DNA from: a virus
Virus record (IMG/VR): IMGVR_UViG_3300024273_001935
Coordinates: 1 to 25,889 of that record
DNA length: 25,889 bases
Strand: one strand, 5' to 3'
In this document: positions 1 to 7,058 of the stretch, piece by piece
Layout of the letters: each line of letters starts with the position of its first letter
Position numbering within the stretch: position 1 is the stretch's first letter
Position numbers and translations under genes: made by a program
The notes under the pieces: model-generated
What the model saw: only the letters and a program-made list of their open reading frames with translations
Databases searched by the model: none
What the model was told of the DNA's origin: nothing

Positions 1-624
1 GCCCACGCCGGGATCGCCTACCATCAACACATTGGCTTTGAACTTGCGTGCCAACACTGTGATCATTTCTTCCAGTTCAGCAGCACGACCGATCATTGGT
101 TCAAGTTGACCTTCTTTGGCCAATGCACTGAGATTGATACAGTGCTCTGCCAGGATCTCGTCTGCTTTGATTGATTTGACAACCTTGTCAGTGATGTTGG
201 CATTTTTGTTGTAAAAGTCAGCAAATTCAGTTTTGCGAACATTGTACTTCAACAGGTAGTAGTGTGCATGGCTGTTGGTTTCTGACATCATGGCCAAAAA
301 CAAATCCAGCAAAGTAATCGATCTACGGCCTGTGAACAGTACCTGTGTCAGCGCACGATTAAACACACGCTCCAGCGCATTGGTCTTGCGCGGTGTAACA
401 CTGGTATTTTCAGTAACAATACCTGTTTGACTTTCGATGTAAGTTGCCAGCTCGTGTTCCAATTGCGGAACAGCGGTGCCGAACTTGTCGAGCAGCTTAC
501 GGAATGGTGGATATTGAACCATTGCCAACAGTACATGCTCGGTCAGCACATAAGAATGATTATGTGATTTTGCAATGGTCACAGCGTTGTTGACAATTTC
601 TTCAATTTCGGGATTATTTGGCAT
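1..624 (-). CDS. clpA: ClpA/ClpC-type AAA+ protease-associated unfoldase, N-terminal part (runs off the window)
   Basis: Reading the minus strand from ATG at 624 gives 208 codons without a stop up to position 1, so the gene continues outside the window. The start MPNNPEIEEIVNNAVTIA and the HSYVLTEHVLLAM segment (about residues 23-35) match the Clp N-domain, which binds substrates and adaptors. A linker follows, and then the entry to the first AAA+ module (PMIGRAAELE, then VLMVGDPGVG), cut in the middle of Walker A. Family members are hexameric ATPases that unfold proteins and feed them to ClpP. A GGAAAC ribosome site precedes the ATG, and a sigma-70-like promoter lies at 660-688. No ClpP is seen here, so the phage protein would have to use host ClpP or act alone. 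ClpA versus ClpC cannot be settled from this part. Confidence 0.88.
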   Translation of the reverse strand, partial: MPNNPEIEEIVNNAVTIAKSHNHSYVLTEHVLLAMVQYPPFRKLLDKFGTAVPQLEHELATYIESQTGIVTENTSVTPRKTNALERVFNRALTQVLFTGRRSITLLDLFLAMMSETNSHAHYYLLKYNVRKTEFADFYNKNANITDKVVKSIKADEILAEHCINLSALAKEGQLEPMIGRAAELEEMITVLARKFKANVLMVGDPGVG

Positions 625-659
625 TGTTTCCTTTTGCGGTTATTGTATATGCTAACAGT

Positions 660-688
660 ATTTTACTATAGATAGTTGGTTAGGTCAA
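660..688 (-). promoter_or_regulatory. Sigma-70-like promoter for the clpA-like gene
   Basis: On the minus strand, TTGACC (683-688) and TAAAAT (660-665) are separated by exactly 17 bp; each hexamer matches the sigma-70 consensus at five of six positions. The predicted transcript would start near 653 and leave a leader of about 29 nt containing the ribosome site before ATG 624. The -35 box overlaps the stop codon of the dnaJ-like gene. A weaker late-like element (AGTAAAATACTG) overlaps the -10 box. Confidence 0.6.
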
Positions 689-1482
689 GTTAAATTTGCT
701 CGTTTCTGTGCTATCATGTCCAATAGATCCTTGGGAATGTCGGTAGGTATAACAGCCTGTATTTCCATTATGATATCTCCGGGTCCTGTACGACTAGGCA
801 AGCCGCGGCCTCGCAACCTTAGTCTAGCGCCGGGCTGTGTGGTTGCAGGAACAACAATGGTTATATCGTTGCCCAACAAATCCTTAACAACAGACTCACA
901 GCCCAGTACCAAATCCCATATATCAACACTGTGACTGGTCAGCAAATTTGCGCCTTGTCGTTGCCATTTGTTGTCAGGCGCAATTCGAAATGTTATTACC
1001 AAATTGCCGCCGCCGGGCGCTAATCCTTTGTACTGTACACTGTCGCCATCATCGACTCCAGCCGGTATTTCTATTTCAATAGCAGAAGATCTGGAATTGG
1101 TCAAACTGATTGCCCGTTTACCACCAGTTGCTACATCCAGCAAACTAATTGTCAAGCTGACTCTACTGGTAGCACTTTGCTGGGGCTGGCCACGCTGTGC
1201 AAAATTAGCACCAAATACATTGAATATGGTTTCGAAATCAAACTGCTGGCCGCCTGGAGGCGGTCGTTGTCCAAAGTTACCAAATTGCGGTGACGGGTTG
1301 TCGTATTGTTGACGTTGAACAGGATCGCTCAGTGTGTTGTATGCTGTTTGCAATTCCTGAAACTTAACAGTGCTGCCGCCCTTGTCTGGATGATGCTGGG
1401 AAGCCAGCTTGCGATAAGCTTTCTTTAATTCGTCTTGTGATGCAGTGCTGTTAACACCAAGTGTTTTGTAGTGGTCGGTCAT
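685..1482 (-). CDS. DnaJ/CbpA-like Hsp40 co-chaperone
   Basis: A 265-aa protein with an N-terminal J domain (residues about 4-62) carrying the invariant HPD tripeptide at 31-33, which stimulates the ATPase of DnaK/Hsp70. A short Gly/Phe/Pro/Gln-rich linker (about 63-105) follows. The two C-terminal beta-rich substrate-binding domains include the RLRGRGLPSRTGPGD segment typical of class B DnaJ/CbpA. There is no CxxCxGxG zinc repeat, so this is a type II Hsp40. It probably recruits host DnaK for folding or assembly of phage proteins, alongside the ClpA-like gene just downstream and the GroES-like gene elsewhere in the window. There is no clear ribosome site: the T-tract of a terminator hairpin ends only 6 nt before the ATG. 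Confidence 0.9.
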   Translation of the reverse strand: MTDHYKTLGVNSTASQDELKKAYRKLASQHHPDKGGSTVKFQELQTAYNTLSDPVQRQQYDNPSPQFGNFGQRPPPGGQQFDFETIFNVFGANFAQRGQPQQSATSRVSLTISLLDVATGGKRAISLTNSRSSAIEIEIPAGVDDGDSVQYKGLAPGGGNLVITFRIAPDNKWQRQGANLLTSHSVDIWDLVLGCESVVKDLLGNDITIVVPATTQPGARLRLRGRGLPSRTGPGDIIMEIQAVIPTDIPKDLLDMIAQKRANLT

Positions 1483-1488
1483 ATCGTT

Positions 1489-1523
1489 AAAAAGCAGTCA
1501 ACATAATAGTTATGCCGACTGCT
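1489..1523 (-). terminator. Intrinsic terminator closing the lysis cassette
   Basis: On the minus strand an AGCAGTC/GACTGCT stem continues inward through GGCATAA/TTATGTT (two G-U pairs), giving a 14-bp stem with a 3-nt CTA loop, followed directly by five T residues. It begins about 11 nt after the stop of the small lipoprotein gene and ends 6 nt before the dnaJ-like start codon. It should end the endolysin-spanin-holin-lipoprotein transcript. Confidence 0.8.
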
Positions 1524-1533
1524 GGTAACGCAA

Positions 1534-1818
1534 TTACTTCTTGACCTGCTTGGGAACCACAGTTCCGTCGTACTTCTTGTGTATCTTGATCACTTTGCAC
1601 TGTGACTTTGTCTGTCCTTTGACTGTTACATCACGACATACTTTCTTTTCAGTCTGCACAGGCTGCTCAATAATTACAGGAGTAACCGATGCAACAGGAA
1701 CAACTGCAGGCGGCAGAGTAGTGGCCGCAACTACCGGTGTAGGAATTGGGACCACTTTGGCTGGTTCTTTGGTACATGCTGTCAACAACAACATTGCTGC
1801 AATTAGTAATAATTTCAT
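1534..1818 (-). CDS. Small predicted lipoprotein, unknown function, last gene of the lysis cassette
   Basis: A 94-aa protein with a clear lipoprotein signal: MKLLLIAAMLLLTAC, with lipobox LTAC and the lipidated cysteine at residue 15. The mature part has a Pro/Val/Thr/Ala-rich stretch (about 16-56) and a basic C-terminal part with a cysteine pair (VCRDV...SQCKV) that could form a disulfide. It would be anchored in the inner or outer membrane and face the periplasm. It follows the holin with an 8-nt gap, and its AAGGAT ribosome site overlaps the holin stop, so the two are cotranscribed. A role in lysis or superinfection exclusion is possible from position, but no family was recognised. Confidence 0.75.
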   Translation of the reverse strand: MKLLLIAAMLLLTACTKEPAKVVPIPTPVVAATTLPPAVVPVASVTPVIIEQPVQTEKKVCRDVTVKGQTKSQCKVIKIHKKYDGTVVPKQVKK

Positions 1819-1826
1819 CGTGATCC

Positions 1827-2108
1827 TTACAATGCAGACTGGTTAGCAGCAGGTGGCGCACCTAATTTTTCTTGTGTGCGTCCAAACGCAGTGACACCAA
1901 TGATAGCGCCCATTGACAAGTGGAATAGTCCCGCACCTTGCAGTGTAATGGGATTCCATTGACTGGTGACATTGCCGGCATGCAGTGCTTGGATCAAGCT
2001 CCATAGCACTGGAAAGACAACAAAGTCACATGTACAGACCAACATGTACATCCACCCCATCATCGGGCGCCATTTGTGATTCATCCAATGTTCTTTAACT
2101 GGTTCCAT
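1827..2108 (-). CDS. Holin of the three-transmembrane type
   Basis: A 93-aa protein starting MEPVKEHWMNHKWRP. The HKWRPMMGWMYMLVC start followed by three hydrophobic segments (about residues 15-37, 40-50 weaker, and 60-80) resembles the 'holin of 3 TMs' family found in phages and gene transfer agents. It would form lesions in the inner membrane that release the endolysin. A GTG 9 nt further upstream is in frame but lies inside the AGGAG ribosome site, so ATG 2108 is the better start. It lies between the spanin genes and a small lipoprotein in one lysis cassette and has its own late-type promoter motif about 23 nt upstream. Confidence 0.72.
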   Translation of the reverse strand: MEPVKEHWMNHKWRPMMGWMYMLVCTCDFVVFPVLWSLIQALHAGNVTSQWNPITLQGAGLFHLSMGAIIGVTAFGRTQEKLGAPPAANQSAL

Positions 2109-2123
2109 AATAAACACTCCTAT

Positions 2124-2168
2124 ATAAGTAGTATTTATTTGTACAATGACAAAACCAGGACTACTTAT
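2124..2168. repeat. Inverted repeat flanking the o-spanin/holin gap
   Basis: ATAAGTAGT at 2124-2132 and its exact complement ACTACTTAT at 2160-2168 form 9-bp arms around a 27-nt loop. The left arm overlaps the late-type motif upstream of the holin; the right arm contains the stop codon of the o-spanin gene. No T-tract follows, so this is not a classical terminator. It could fold in the mRNA just before the holin ribosome site. A copy of AATAAGTAGT also lies at 3636-3645, upstream of the sulfotransferase-like gene. Confidence 0.45.
2131..2139 (-). promoter_or_regulatory. Late-type promoter motif before the holin
   Basis: Minus-strand AATAAATAC, 23 nt before the holin ATG. It resembles the T4-type late promoter core (TATAAATA) and recurs as AATAAATAC or NTAAATAC before several other genes in the window (3624-3632, 7029-7037, 16326-16332, 17309-17315, 23865-23872). 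Confidence 0.45.
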
Positions 2169-2557
2169 TTAATGGGGTCGGGTTCGTAGTATTCTTTGTA
2201 CTTGATCACAATGGTTCGCTGCGCTGTGATAAAGTTGCGAACTTCGGACATTGTGACAGCAAGTTGCTGATAACCAGCGTCTGTCAGTGCAAACAACACA
2301 GGCGACTGTCCTTTTGCTGCCAATTGCTTAAAGATACTGCTGGCATTGTCCGGCGTTATAACAATCCATTTAACAGGAGTTACTTGTAACGGCTCTGGCC
2401 CAGTCAATGCCAGTGGAGTTCGTGGCATTGCCACAGTGACAATTTCCACCGGCTTGACACTGGCACAGCCCGTTAAACTAGCGAACAGTACTGTTAGACA
2501 CAGCAGAGTTGAACAGAGCCGGGCATTCTTTATTAATTTCAGTTGGTAGTTTTGCAT
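2165..2557 (-). CDS. o-spanin (Rz1-like outer-membrane lipoprotein)
   Basis: A 130-aa protein with a type II signal: basic N-terminus, hydrophobic core, and lipobox LTGC with the lipidated cysteine at residue 31. The mature part is about 100 aa and contains several prolines. The first 80 nt overlap the 3' end of the i-spanin gene in another reading frame, the classic Rz/Rz1 arrangement. In that system the outer-membrane lipoprotein and the inner-membrane coiled-coil protein join across the periplasm and fuse the two membranes in the last step of lysis. The mature part is longer than lambda Rz1. The assignment rests on lipobox, overlap and context rather than a recognised domain. Confidence 0.75.
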   Translation of the reverse strand: MQNYQLKLIKNARLCSTLLCLTVLFASLTGCASVKPVEIVTVAMPRTPLALTGPEPLQVTPVKWIVITPDNASSIFKQLAAKGQSPVLFALTDAGYQQLAVTMSEVRNFITAQRTIVIKYKEYYEPDPIK

Positions 2558-2978
2558 TTTTTTCTGCTTGAGTTAGTGCTGCGCCTGTGGCTATTTCCAA
2601 GCAACGAGCAGCATTTGCTGTGCCTGTGTTCACAGCCTTTTCTACCAGTGCCGGTTTAGCAGCAGCGACAGTACCAAAGTCGCGCTTCGTGCCCGTTGCA
2701 GTGGTGGTAAATCTATTTTTAAGACTCTGTAGGTCTTTGTTCTGCGCCTTGACAACAGCAGTGAGTTGCTGATTAATAGTGTTGATCTTGCTCTGATCTG
2801 CCTGCATAGCAGCAATAGTTTCTTGTTGCTGTGCAATGCCTGCAGTCAGTTGACGAGCATTTTCGGTACTGATAGCCAAGTCTGCTTTCAGACCCGACAC
2901 ATACCATAACCCTGCTGCTATCAACACTGCAATGACCAATGCCGACACTGCTTTGACAATTACATCAATGCTGAACAT
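2478..2978 (-). CDS. i-spanin (Rz-like inner-membrane protein)
   Basis: A 166-aa protein starting MFSIDVIVK, with one N-terminal transmembrane helix (about residues 5-27) followed by a long, charged, Gln/Ala-rich helical region with coiled-coil character (about 30-95), and a C-terminal periplasmic part with two cysteines. This is the Rz topology. ATG 2978 is preferred over an in-frame ATG at 2999 because GGGAG lies at proper spacing before it and the endolysin stop ends at 2980. The o-spanin gene begins inside its 3' end in another frame. The partners should form the spanin complex that disrupts the outer membrane. Confidence 0.78.
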   Translation of the reverse strand: MFSIDVIVKAVSALVIAVLIAAGLWYVSGLKADLAISTENARQLTAGIAQQQETIAAMQADQSKINTINQQLTAVVKAQNKDLQSLKNRFTTTATGTKRDFGTVAAAKPALVEKAVNTGTANAARCLEIATGAALTQAEKNAKLPTEINKECPALFNSAVSNSTVR

Positions 2979-2979
2979 A

Positions 2980-3594
2980 TTATTCTCCCAGCACTGCAAG
3001 TGCGTGTTCGTAATGTTTTATACGATCTGCTAATCCGTTGTCGCCACCATTGATACGCTTGGTCAATGTTACCATATCGTTCTTGTCCGCCCATTGGTTT
3101 AAGTTATTTGTTTCCCAAAACCAACAAGCACTTTGTACAGCACCTTCAAATGTGGTCAAATACTCCGGCACATCAGTCACGGGCATTTCCAAGCTGTCAG
3201 CAAATGCCCGATAGTTATCGTGCCCGGTCAGCTGTATAAGACCACGTCCGCAATAACGATAGCCGTCGCCCGACGCTTCGTCGCCGTTGCCCATACGGTT
3301 GGCATACACACGGTTGGCAATTGCTTCTTGATTGTGAGCATACTGCGCTGCGACTGCTTCGTCTTTGAAGTATTTGCCAAACACTCGCTGTAAACTTTCC
3401 TTACGATAGTTTAGATTTTCTTTAAGTGCAGTGAACTCTGCCGACTCATGGGCACATTGTGCAATGAATCCGCACACACGACTGGGTGTATCAATGTTGT
3501 AGTCCGGCAGTATTTTGTTCAGTGCATCGCACCATTGATCAGCATACTGGTTGTTTGGGATGAGTTGCCGCATCTGTTCGTGTGTGATTTGCAT
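2980..3594 (-). CDS. Endolysin, glycoside hydrolase family 19 (chitinase-like lysozyme)
   Basis: A 204-aa single-domain protein. The AHESAEF segment (about residues 48-54) carries the expected catalytic acid Glu50. The segment YANRMGNGDEASGDGYRY (about 97-114) is followed by GRGLIQLTGHDNY (116-128), a strong GH19 signature, and TKRINGG (178-184) is the usual C-terminal substrate-cleft motif. Phage GH19 enzymes cut the glycan strands of peptidoglycan. There is no signal peptide, so release depends on the holin encoded downstream. It is the first gene of the lysis cassette, 1 nt upstream of the i-spanin gene, with a late-type promoter motif 30 nt before its ATG. Confidence 0.93.
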   Translation of the reverse strand: MQITHEQMRQLIPNNQYADQWCDALNKILPDYNIDTPSRVCGFIAQCAHESAEFTALKENLNYRKESLQRVFGKYFKDEAVAAQYAHNQEAIANRVYANRMGNGDEASGDGYRYCGRGLIQLTGHDNYRAFADSLEMPVTDVPEYLTTFEGAVQSACWFWETNNLNQWADKNDMVTLTKRINGGDNGLADRIKHYEHALAVLGE

Positions 3595-3623
3595 TGATAT
3601 AATACCTTTAAATATGTTGCACA

Positions 3624-3632
3624 GTATTTATT
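3624..3632 (-). promoter_or_regulatory. Late-type promoter motif before the endolysin
   Basis: Minus-strand AATAAATAC (context GTAATAAATACTG), 30 nt upstream of the endolysin ATG, within the 54-bp divergent gap shared with the plus-strand sulfotransferase-like gene. It is identical to the nine-base motif before the holin and the GIY-YIG gene. Confidence 0.45.
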
Positions 3633-3648
3633 ACCAATAAGTAGTTGT

Positions 3649-4878
3649 ATGAAGAATGTTTTAATTTTGACTCCGGACCGGGTCGGTAGCACGTTGCTGC
3701 AACGGTTAGTTACAATTTACATGTTGCGCAAGGGAGGGGATAAACCTGTCATTAATTTACATGAATTAACCAACGGTTTAATGAAATATTATAATCCGCT
3801 ATTCAACCAGGAAGTGCTAGGAAAACCTCAAGACGGTAAGTCCTGGGGATACTATCAGAGTCTAACCGACGTTACTGAATTATTAAACTCTGCTGATCAT
3901 TATAAAACATCAAGATTGGCACATTATCATATTAAAAATCGTCAAGACACAATAGCCGAGCAGGTTCCGTTTTATAACTATCTAAATGATAACTTTTACA
4001 TAATCAGTTGTCAACGAGATAACTTGTTTGAACATGCATTAAGTTGGGTAATACAATCGCATAGTAAACGATTAAATGTATATAATCCCGCAGAAAAAAT
4101 TGATATGTTTGAGGATATTTACAAAAACGGGATAACTGCAACCCAAGAGGGATTGAACAAATATCTTACTCAGTACTTAGATTATACAAAATGGGTAGAC
4201 AATCATTTCAATGTACAATCATATTTTAATTACGACAGAGATCTGAAGAATATAGAGCAATATATTTTAGGATTAGACTTCATGCGTGATCATACGGAAA
4301 ATACATGGAAAGACATGTTTGGACAAAGTTGGGAAGATTGGAATACTTGTCATCGTATGTTGCCTAATTTAGTATTAAATCAGCCTGCGCCATCTGCTAA
4401 TACACTTAACATAACTGTTAATACAAGTAATGTAACTCAATCCCAATGGGAAAGTGTTGCCGGGCCGGACTGGCCCAAATCATTGGCGCTGGTGGCCGGC
4501 GATCCGGCAGACACTACCCTACCGCATATACAGGAAGAAATTAGCAGAATCTTCAATAAAGTACAAACAGTTACAGTATCTCAAGACAATTATAATTTTC
4601 TCAAAGTACAATTACCACAGTATCAACAAACACAGAAAGAATTAAATAATCTGGTCGACAACAAAATACTAGTAACAGGCGTTCCTATTAAACTTCAGTC
4701 CTTAAAAGAAAAGAAACATATAATTAAGAATTTTGATCAATGCATTGACTGGTACAATCAATGGGTAACTGACAACAATTATGGTAAACTATATTTTACT
4801 GATGAGTTAAATGTCCTGGCAGAAGCAGAAGAAAATAGACTGGCAGCGTCAATTATATCGACAAATTTGCTCAACTAG
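3649..4878 (+). CDS. Sulfotransferase-like P-loop protein, 409 aa
   Basis: The start MKNVLILTPDRVGSTLLQRL has the shape of a 5'-phosphosulfate-binding loop (TPDRVGST, residues 8-15) of PAPS-dependent sulfotransferases. The segment IISCQRDNLFEHALSW (about 118-133) resembles the 3'-phosphate motif, with Arg123 and Ser132 at roughly the usual spacing. The rest, including an Asn/Gln/Thr-rich middle and a helical C-terminal part, was not recognised. If active it would move sulfate from PAPS to a glycan or other acceptor. It is one of three plus-strand genes, is visibly AT-richer than the lysis genes, and its last 30 nt overlap the 3' end of a convergent SGNH gene. Family assignment is by motif only. 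Confidence 0.55.
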   Translation: MKNVLILTPDRVGSTLLQRLVTIYMLRKGGDKPVINLHELTNGLMKYYNPLFNQEVLGKPQDGKSWGYYQSLTDVTELLNSADHYKTSRLAHYHIKNRQDTIAEQVPFYNYLNDNFYIISCQRDNLFEHALSWVIQSHSKRLNVYNPAEKIDMFEDIYKNGITATQEGLNKYLTQYLDYTKWVDNHFNVQSYFNYDRDLKNIEQYILGLDFMRDHTENTWKDMFGQSWEDWNTCHRMLPNLVLNQPAPSANTLNITVNTSNVTQSQWESVAGPDWPKSLALVAGDPADTTLPHIQEEISRIFNKVQTVTVSQDNYNFLKVQLPQYQQTQKELNNLVDNKILVTGVPIKLQSLKEKKHIIKNFDQCIDWYNQWVTDNNYGKLYFTDELNVLAEAEENRLAASIISTNLLN

Positions 4879-5691
4879 CCATTTAGCAGTTACCAAATCA
4901 AAATGATGATAGTCTCTGGCATAGTCTAACTGTTCAACTTCTAGTAGATTATGTACAGATTTACAATAGTCTACTTCGCTCAACTCTAGTAGACGATCGT
5001 ACACATTGTACACAATGTCGAGCTCATTCACTATACTCGGCGGCAACTTAACAAAATCTTTAAGGCTTGTAATAGAGGGCCAGCTAGCATCTTTAACATC
5101 GTTGTATATTTTAATTAATAGTTGAATATCGTCGCCGTGGTGGGCCCTTGGAATTAACATATGTCTAATTTCAGGACCAATGACTGCCGAAATGCATGAT
5201 TTAAAATTCAGAAAATCGTCAAGGTGCGACGCGTTGACTAATGACAATCGACGACGTTCATCCGACAGCAAGATGTCTTTATGTTCTCTGCGATTCGTGT
5301 AGCTCCACATGATAACAATATTAGCCGGAGCTACTTCGTTAATAATTGATTGTGTTTTTCGTGCTATCCATTCGTTACTAGCACCATCCATACTGACATT
5401 GATACATCTACGTCCAGTTTGTTGTTGTAACAAATACGGCCATGTATGGGCAAGCGGACTGCCCACTCCTACCGTAAAGCTATCACCTATACACCATATG
5501 GCATTTTTCAATTCTTCTACGGAATCTGGCCATTCTGCGTCACGAAACCCACGACTATTATGGCTATATTCAACTTTATATGGATAATTCTTAAAATGCG
5601 TTTTATCTAAGCAATTCTCAATGCTATCAATCCCACTATAATCCCAGCGGGCATTGACACGGGAATGTAATATAAAATCAGGTAATATCAT
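4849..5691 (-). CDS. SGNH/GDSL-family hydrolase-like protein (copy A)
   Basis: A 280-aa protein with block I GDSFTVG at 69-75 (nucleophile Ser71), a block II-like NVSMDGASNE (98-107) containing Gly and Asn, and a C-terminal DYHH (260-263) giving the Asp-xx-His pair. SGNH enzymes are esterases, lipases or carbohydrate acyl-modifying enzymes; the substrate cannot be read from the sequence. A NSRGFRD segment (45-51) before block I is shared with SGNH copy C (18092-18814, NSHGFRT), so A and C are paralogues of the same layout. It overlaps the dCMP deaminase gene upstream by 14 nt and, tail to tail, the plus-strand sulfotransferase-like gene by 30 nt. Confidence 0.78.
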   Translation of the reverse strand: MILPDFILHSRVNARWDYSGIDSIENCLDKTHFKNYPYKVEYSHNSRGFRDAEWPDSVEELKNAIWCIGDSFTVGVGSPLAHTWPYLLQQQTGRRCINVSMDGASNEWIARKTQSIINEVAPANIVIMWSYTNRREHKDILLSDERRRLSLVNASHLDDFLNFKSCISAVIGPEIRHMLIPRAHHGDDIQLLIKIYNDVKDASWPSITSLKDFVKLPPSIVNELDIVYNVYDRLLELSEVDYCKSVHNLLEVEQLDYARDYHHFDLVTAKWLVEQICRYN

Positions 5692-6196
5692 TTAAATGCT
5701 CCACCATCACAGAACTTTTGGTCAAAAACTCTACACCATTGGTATCTCGGTAAGTGTGTTTGTAATATACATGCCGGATGCCACTTTGATAGATCAGCTT
5801 GGCACAATCCAAGCAGGGTGCATGTGTGACGAACATGCTGGCACCATCTCCTGATTCTGCACTGCGGGCCAATTTGGTAATGGCATTGGTTTCAGCATGG
5901 AGACATTCTGGTTTGGTTTTTAGTCCGTATCGTACATCACGCTGAACTCCTTCGTGCCACGATTCGTAAGGGTATTTTTCGTTAAAGGTATCTAGGTCAA
6001 GCCAGCCGCCTGCGCCGTTGTCCCATACTCGATCTTCACAATTGTTGTCCCAACCAGCAGGCATACCGTTGTAGCCAATTGAGATAACTCGATCGTCTCG
6101 GACCACAATAGCACCCACTTTTAAGCGCACAGCATGACTGAGTTCTGCAAATGTTTCTGCGGTTTTCATGTATGCTTGTTTTACTCTGTCTTTCAT
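5678..6196 (-). CDS. cd: dCMP deaminase
   Basis: A 172-aa cytidine/deoxycytidylate deaminase. The zinc site is clear: HAE at 100-102 (His100 ligand, Glu102 proton shuttle) and PCLDC at 127-131 (Cys128 and Cys131 ligands). The N-terminal GAIVV...SIGYNGMPAG segment (29-48) matches phage and bacterial dCMP deaminases. The enzyme turns dCMP into dUMP, feeding thymidylate synthesis during replication; members are commonly regulated by dCTP and dTTP. T4 gene cd is the family reference. It overlaps the DUF2061 gene upstream by 4 nt (ATGA) and the SGNH gene downstream by 14 nt, indicating coupled translation in one operon. Confidence 0.93.
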   Translation of the reverse strand: MKDRVKQAYMKTAETFAELSHAVRLKVGAIVVRDDRVISIGYNGMPAGWDNNCEDRVWDNGAGGWLDLDTFNEKYPYESWHEGVQRDVRYGLKTKPECLHAETNAITKLARSAESGDGASMFVTHAPCLDCAKLIYQSGIRHVYYKHTYRDTNGVEFLTKSSVMVEHLNDIT

Positions 6197-6402
6197 TTAC
6201 TCTCGTTGCCCCATTTAATTTTGTTCCATATACGCTCGTGTACAAAGTACAACACAGTGTTGAGTGTCAATTGTATCACTGCTATTGTGCCAGAAATTGC
6301 TATATCTCCCAGTACAAGATAAGATATAGCAAAAGTAGCAGTTGATCCAGTGATGCGCCAACTCAGTGTTTTTGCCATGCTGCGGGTAGATGTATCAGTC
6401 AT
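6193..6402 (-). CDS. DUF2061-type small membrane protein
   Basis: A 69-aa protein with two predicted membrane segments (about 19-36 and 38-54) and the ending VLYFVHERIWNKIKWG. The SWRITGS...FVHERIWNKI pattern matches the DUF2061 family of small membrane proteins, whose function is unknown. It overlaps both neighbours by ATGA junctions: the end of the GIY-YIG gene upstream and the start of dCMP deaminase downstream. Confidence 0.8.
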   Translation of the reverse strand: MTDTSTRSMAKTLSWRITGSTATFAISYLVLGDIAISGTIAVIQLTLNTVLYFVHERIWNKIKWGNESK

Positions 6403-7013
6403 TTAACCTCGCAGTTGTCAAAATGTTTCTTTTTCATGCTGCCTAAATATCTACCAGTAGCCTTACAATGCGGACATATAACATCGGGAGCATTTTTAAT
6501 AGTGAAGGCAGATTTTAACCGTGATTCTTTGGTGATAACTTGATTTGCTCTTGCTAATCTTATTTTTTCTTTTATATCGTCTGTCATTACTTGTTGCTTT
6601 GCCTTATCGCGTTGTCTGGCGTGACGGCCGGGATCATTGGCCCAGGCGCGCTTGGCGCTAATAGATTGTGCTACTCTGTATTCAGGATTTTTTCCGCGTT
6701 TTAGTGCAGCCGCTTTTAATTTGTCACGAACTTCTTCAGTAAGATTAAACATGAGATTGTTTCTGTTGTTATAAACATCATCGGAAGTAATATCTAAATC
6801 ATCTAACAATTTAGATTCCAGAAGTTGACATTCAGCCATCATACCCCTATGCAATATCTTTCTCTCCCAAGAATATGATGGGTTGCGGTAATCTTCCCAA
6901 AAGGTCGCCGATGCTGACGAGCAAATATAGCCGTCATCTTCTGTTCCCTTATGAAATCCTATATAAATTTTATTCAGTGCTAAATTAGTCCATTGATATA
7001 CAAATGAGTCCAT
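6399..7013 (-). CDS. GIY-YIG family (Seg-like) homing endonuclease with C-terminal zinc finger
   Basis: A 204-aa protein. The N-terminal FVYQWTN...KIYIGFHKG (residues 4-23) is a variant GIY-YIG core, followed by DGYICSS (27-33), a pattern seen in free-standing phage homing endonucleases. Glu61 or Glu66 is a candidate metal-binding residue. The middle is basic and helical and would bind DNA. The C-terminus has a CPHC...HFDNC finger (Cys180, Cys183, His197, Cys201). Such enzymes cut related phage genomes lacking the gene and spread it by recombination. No intron boundary is seen: it stands between complete genes, 45 nt downstream of the kinase/nucleotidyltransferase gene, with AAGGAGA and a late-type motif before its start. 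Confidence 0.8.
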   Translation of the reverse strand: MDSFVYQWTNLALNKIYIGFHKGTEDDGYICSSASATFWEDYRNPSYSWERKILHRGMMAECQLLESKLLDDLDITSDDVYNNRNNLMFNLTEEVRDKLKAAALKRGKNPEYRVAQSISAKRAWANDPGRHARQRDKAKQQVMTDDIKEKIRLARANQVITKESRLKSAFTIKNAPDVICPHCKATGRYLGSMKKKHFDNCEVK

Positions 7014-7028
7014 ACTATTCTCCTTAAG

Positions 7029-7037
7029 GTATTTATT
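7029..7037 (-). promoter_or_regulatory. Late-type promoter motif before the GIY-YIG gene
   Basis: Minus-strand AATAAATAC, directly followed by the AAGGAGA ribosome site and 16 nt before ATG 7013. It is the third exact copy of the nine-base motif seen before endolysin and holin. The resulting leader would be very short. It lies in the 45-bp gap between two minus-strand genes. Confidence 0.4.
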
Positions 7038-7058
7038 ATTGTGCTAACGCCCAAACAT

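Noticed and set aside
1541-1846. 101-codon plus-strand frame opposite the small lipoprotein
   Set aside because: The minus strand has a lipobox signal, a ribosome site and cassette context; the plus frame has none of these.
6399-7013. Intron around the GIY-YIG gene
   Set aside because: Both neighbouring genes have complete starts and ends, so a free-standing endonuclease is the simpler reading.
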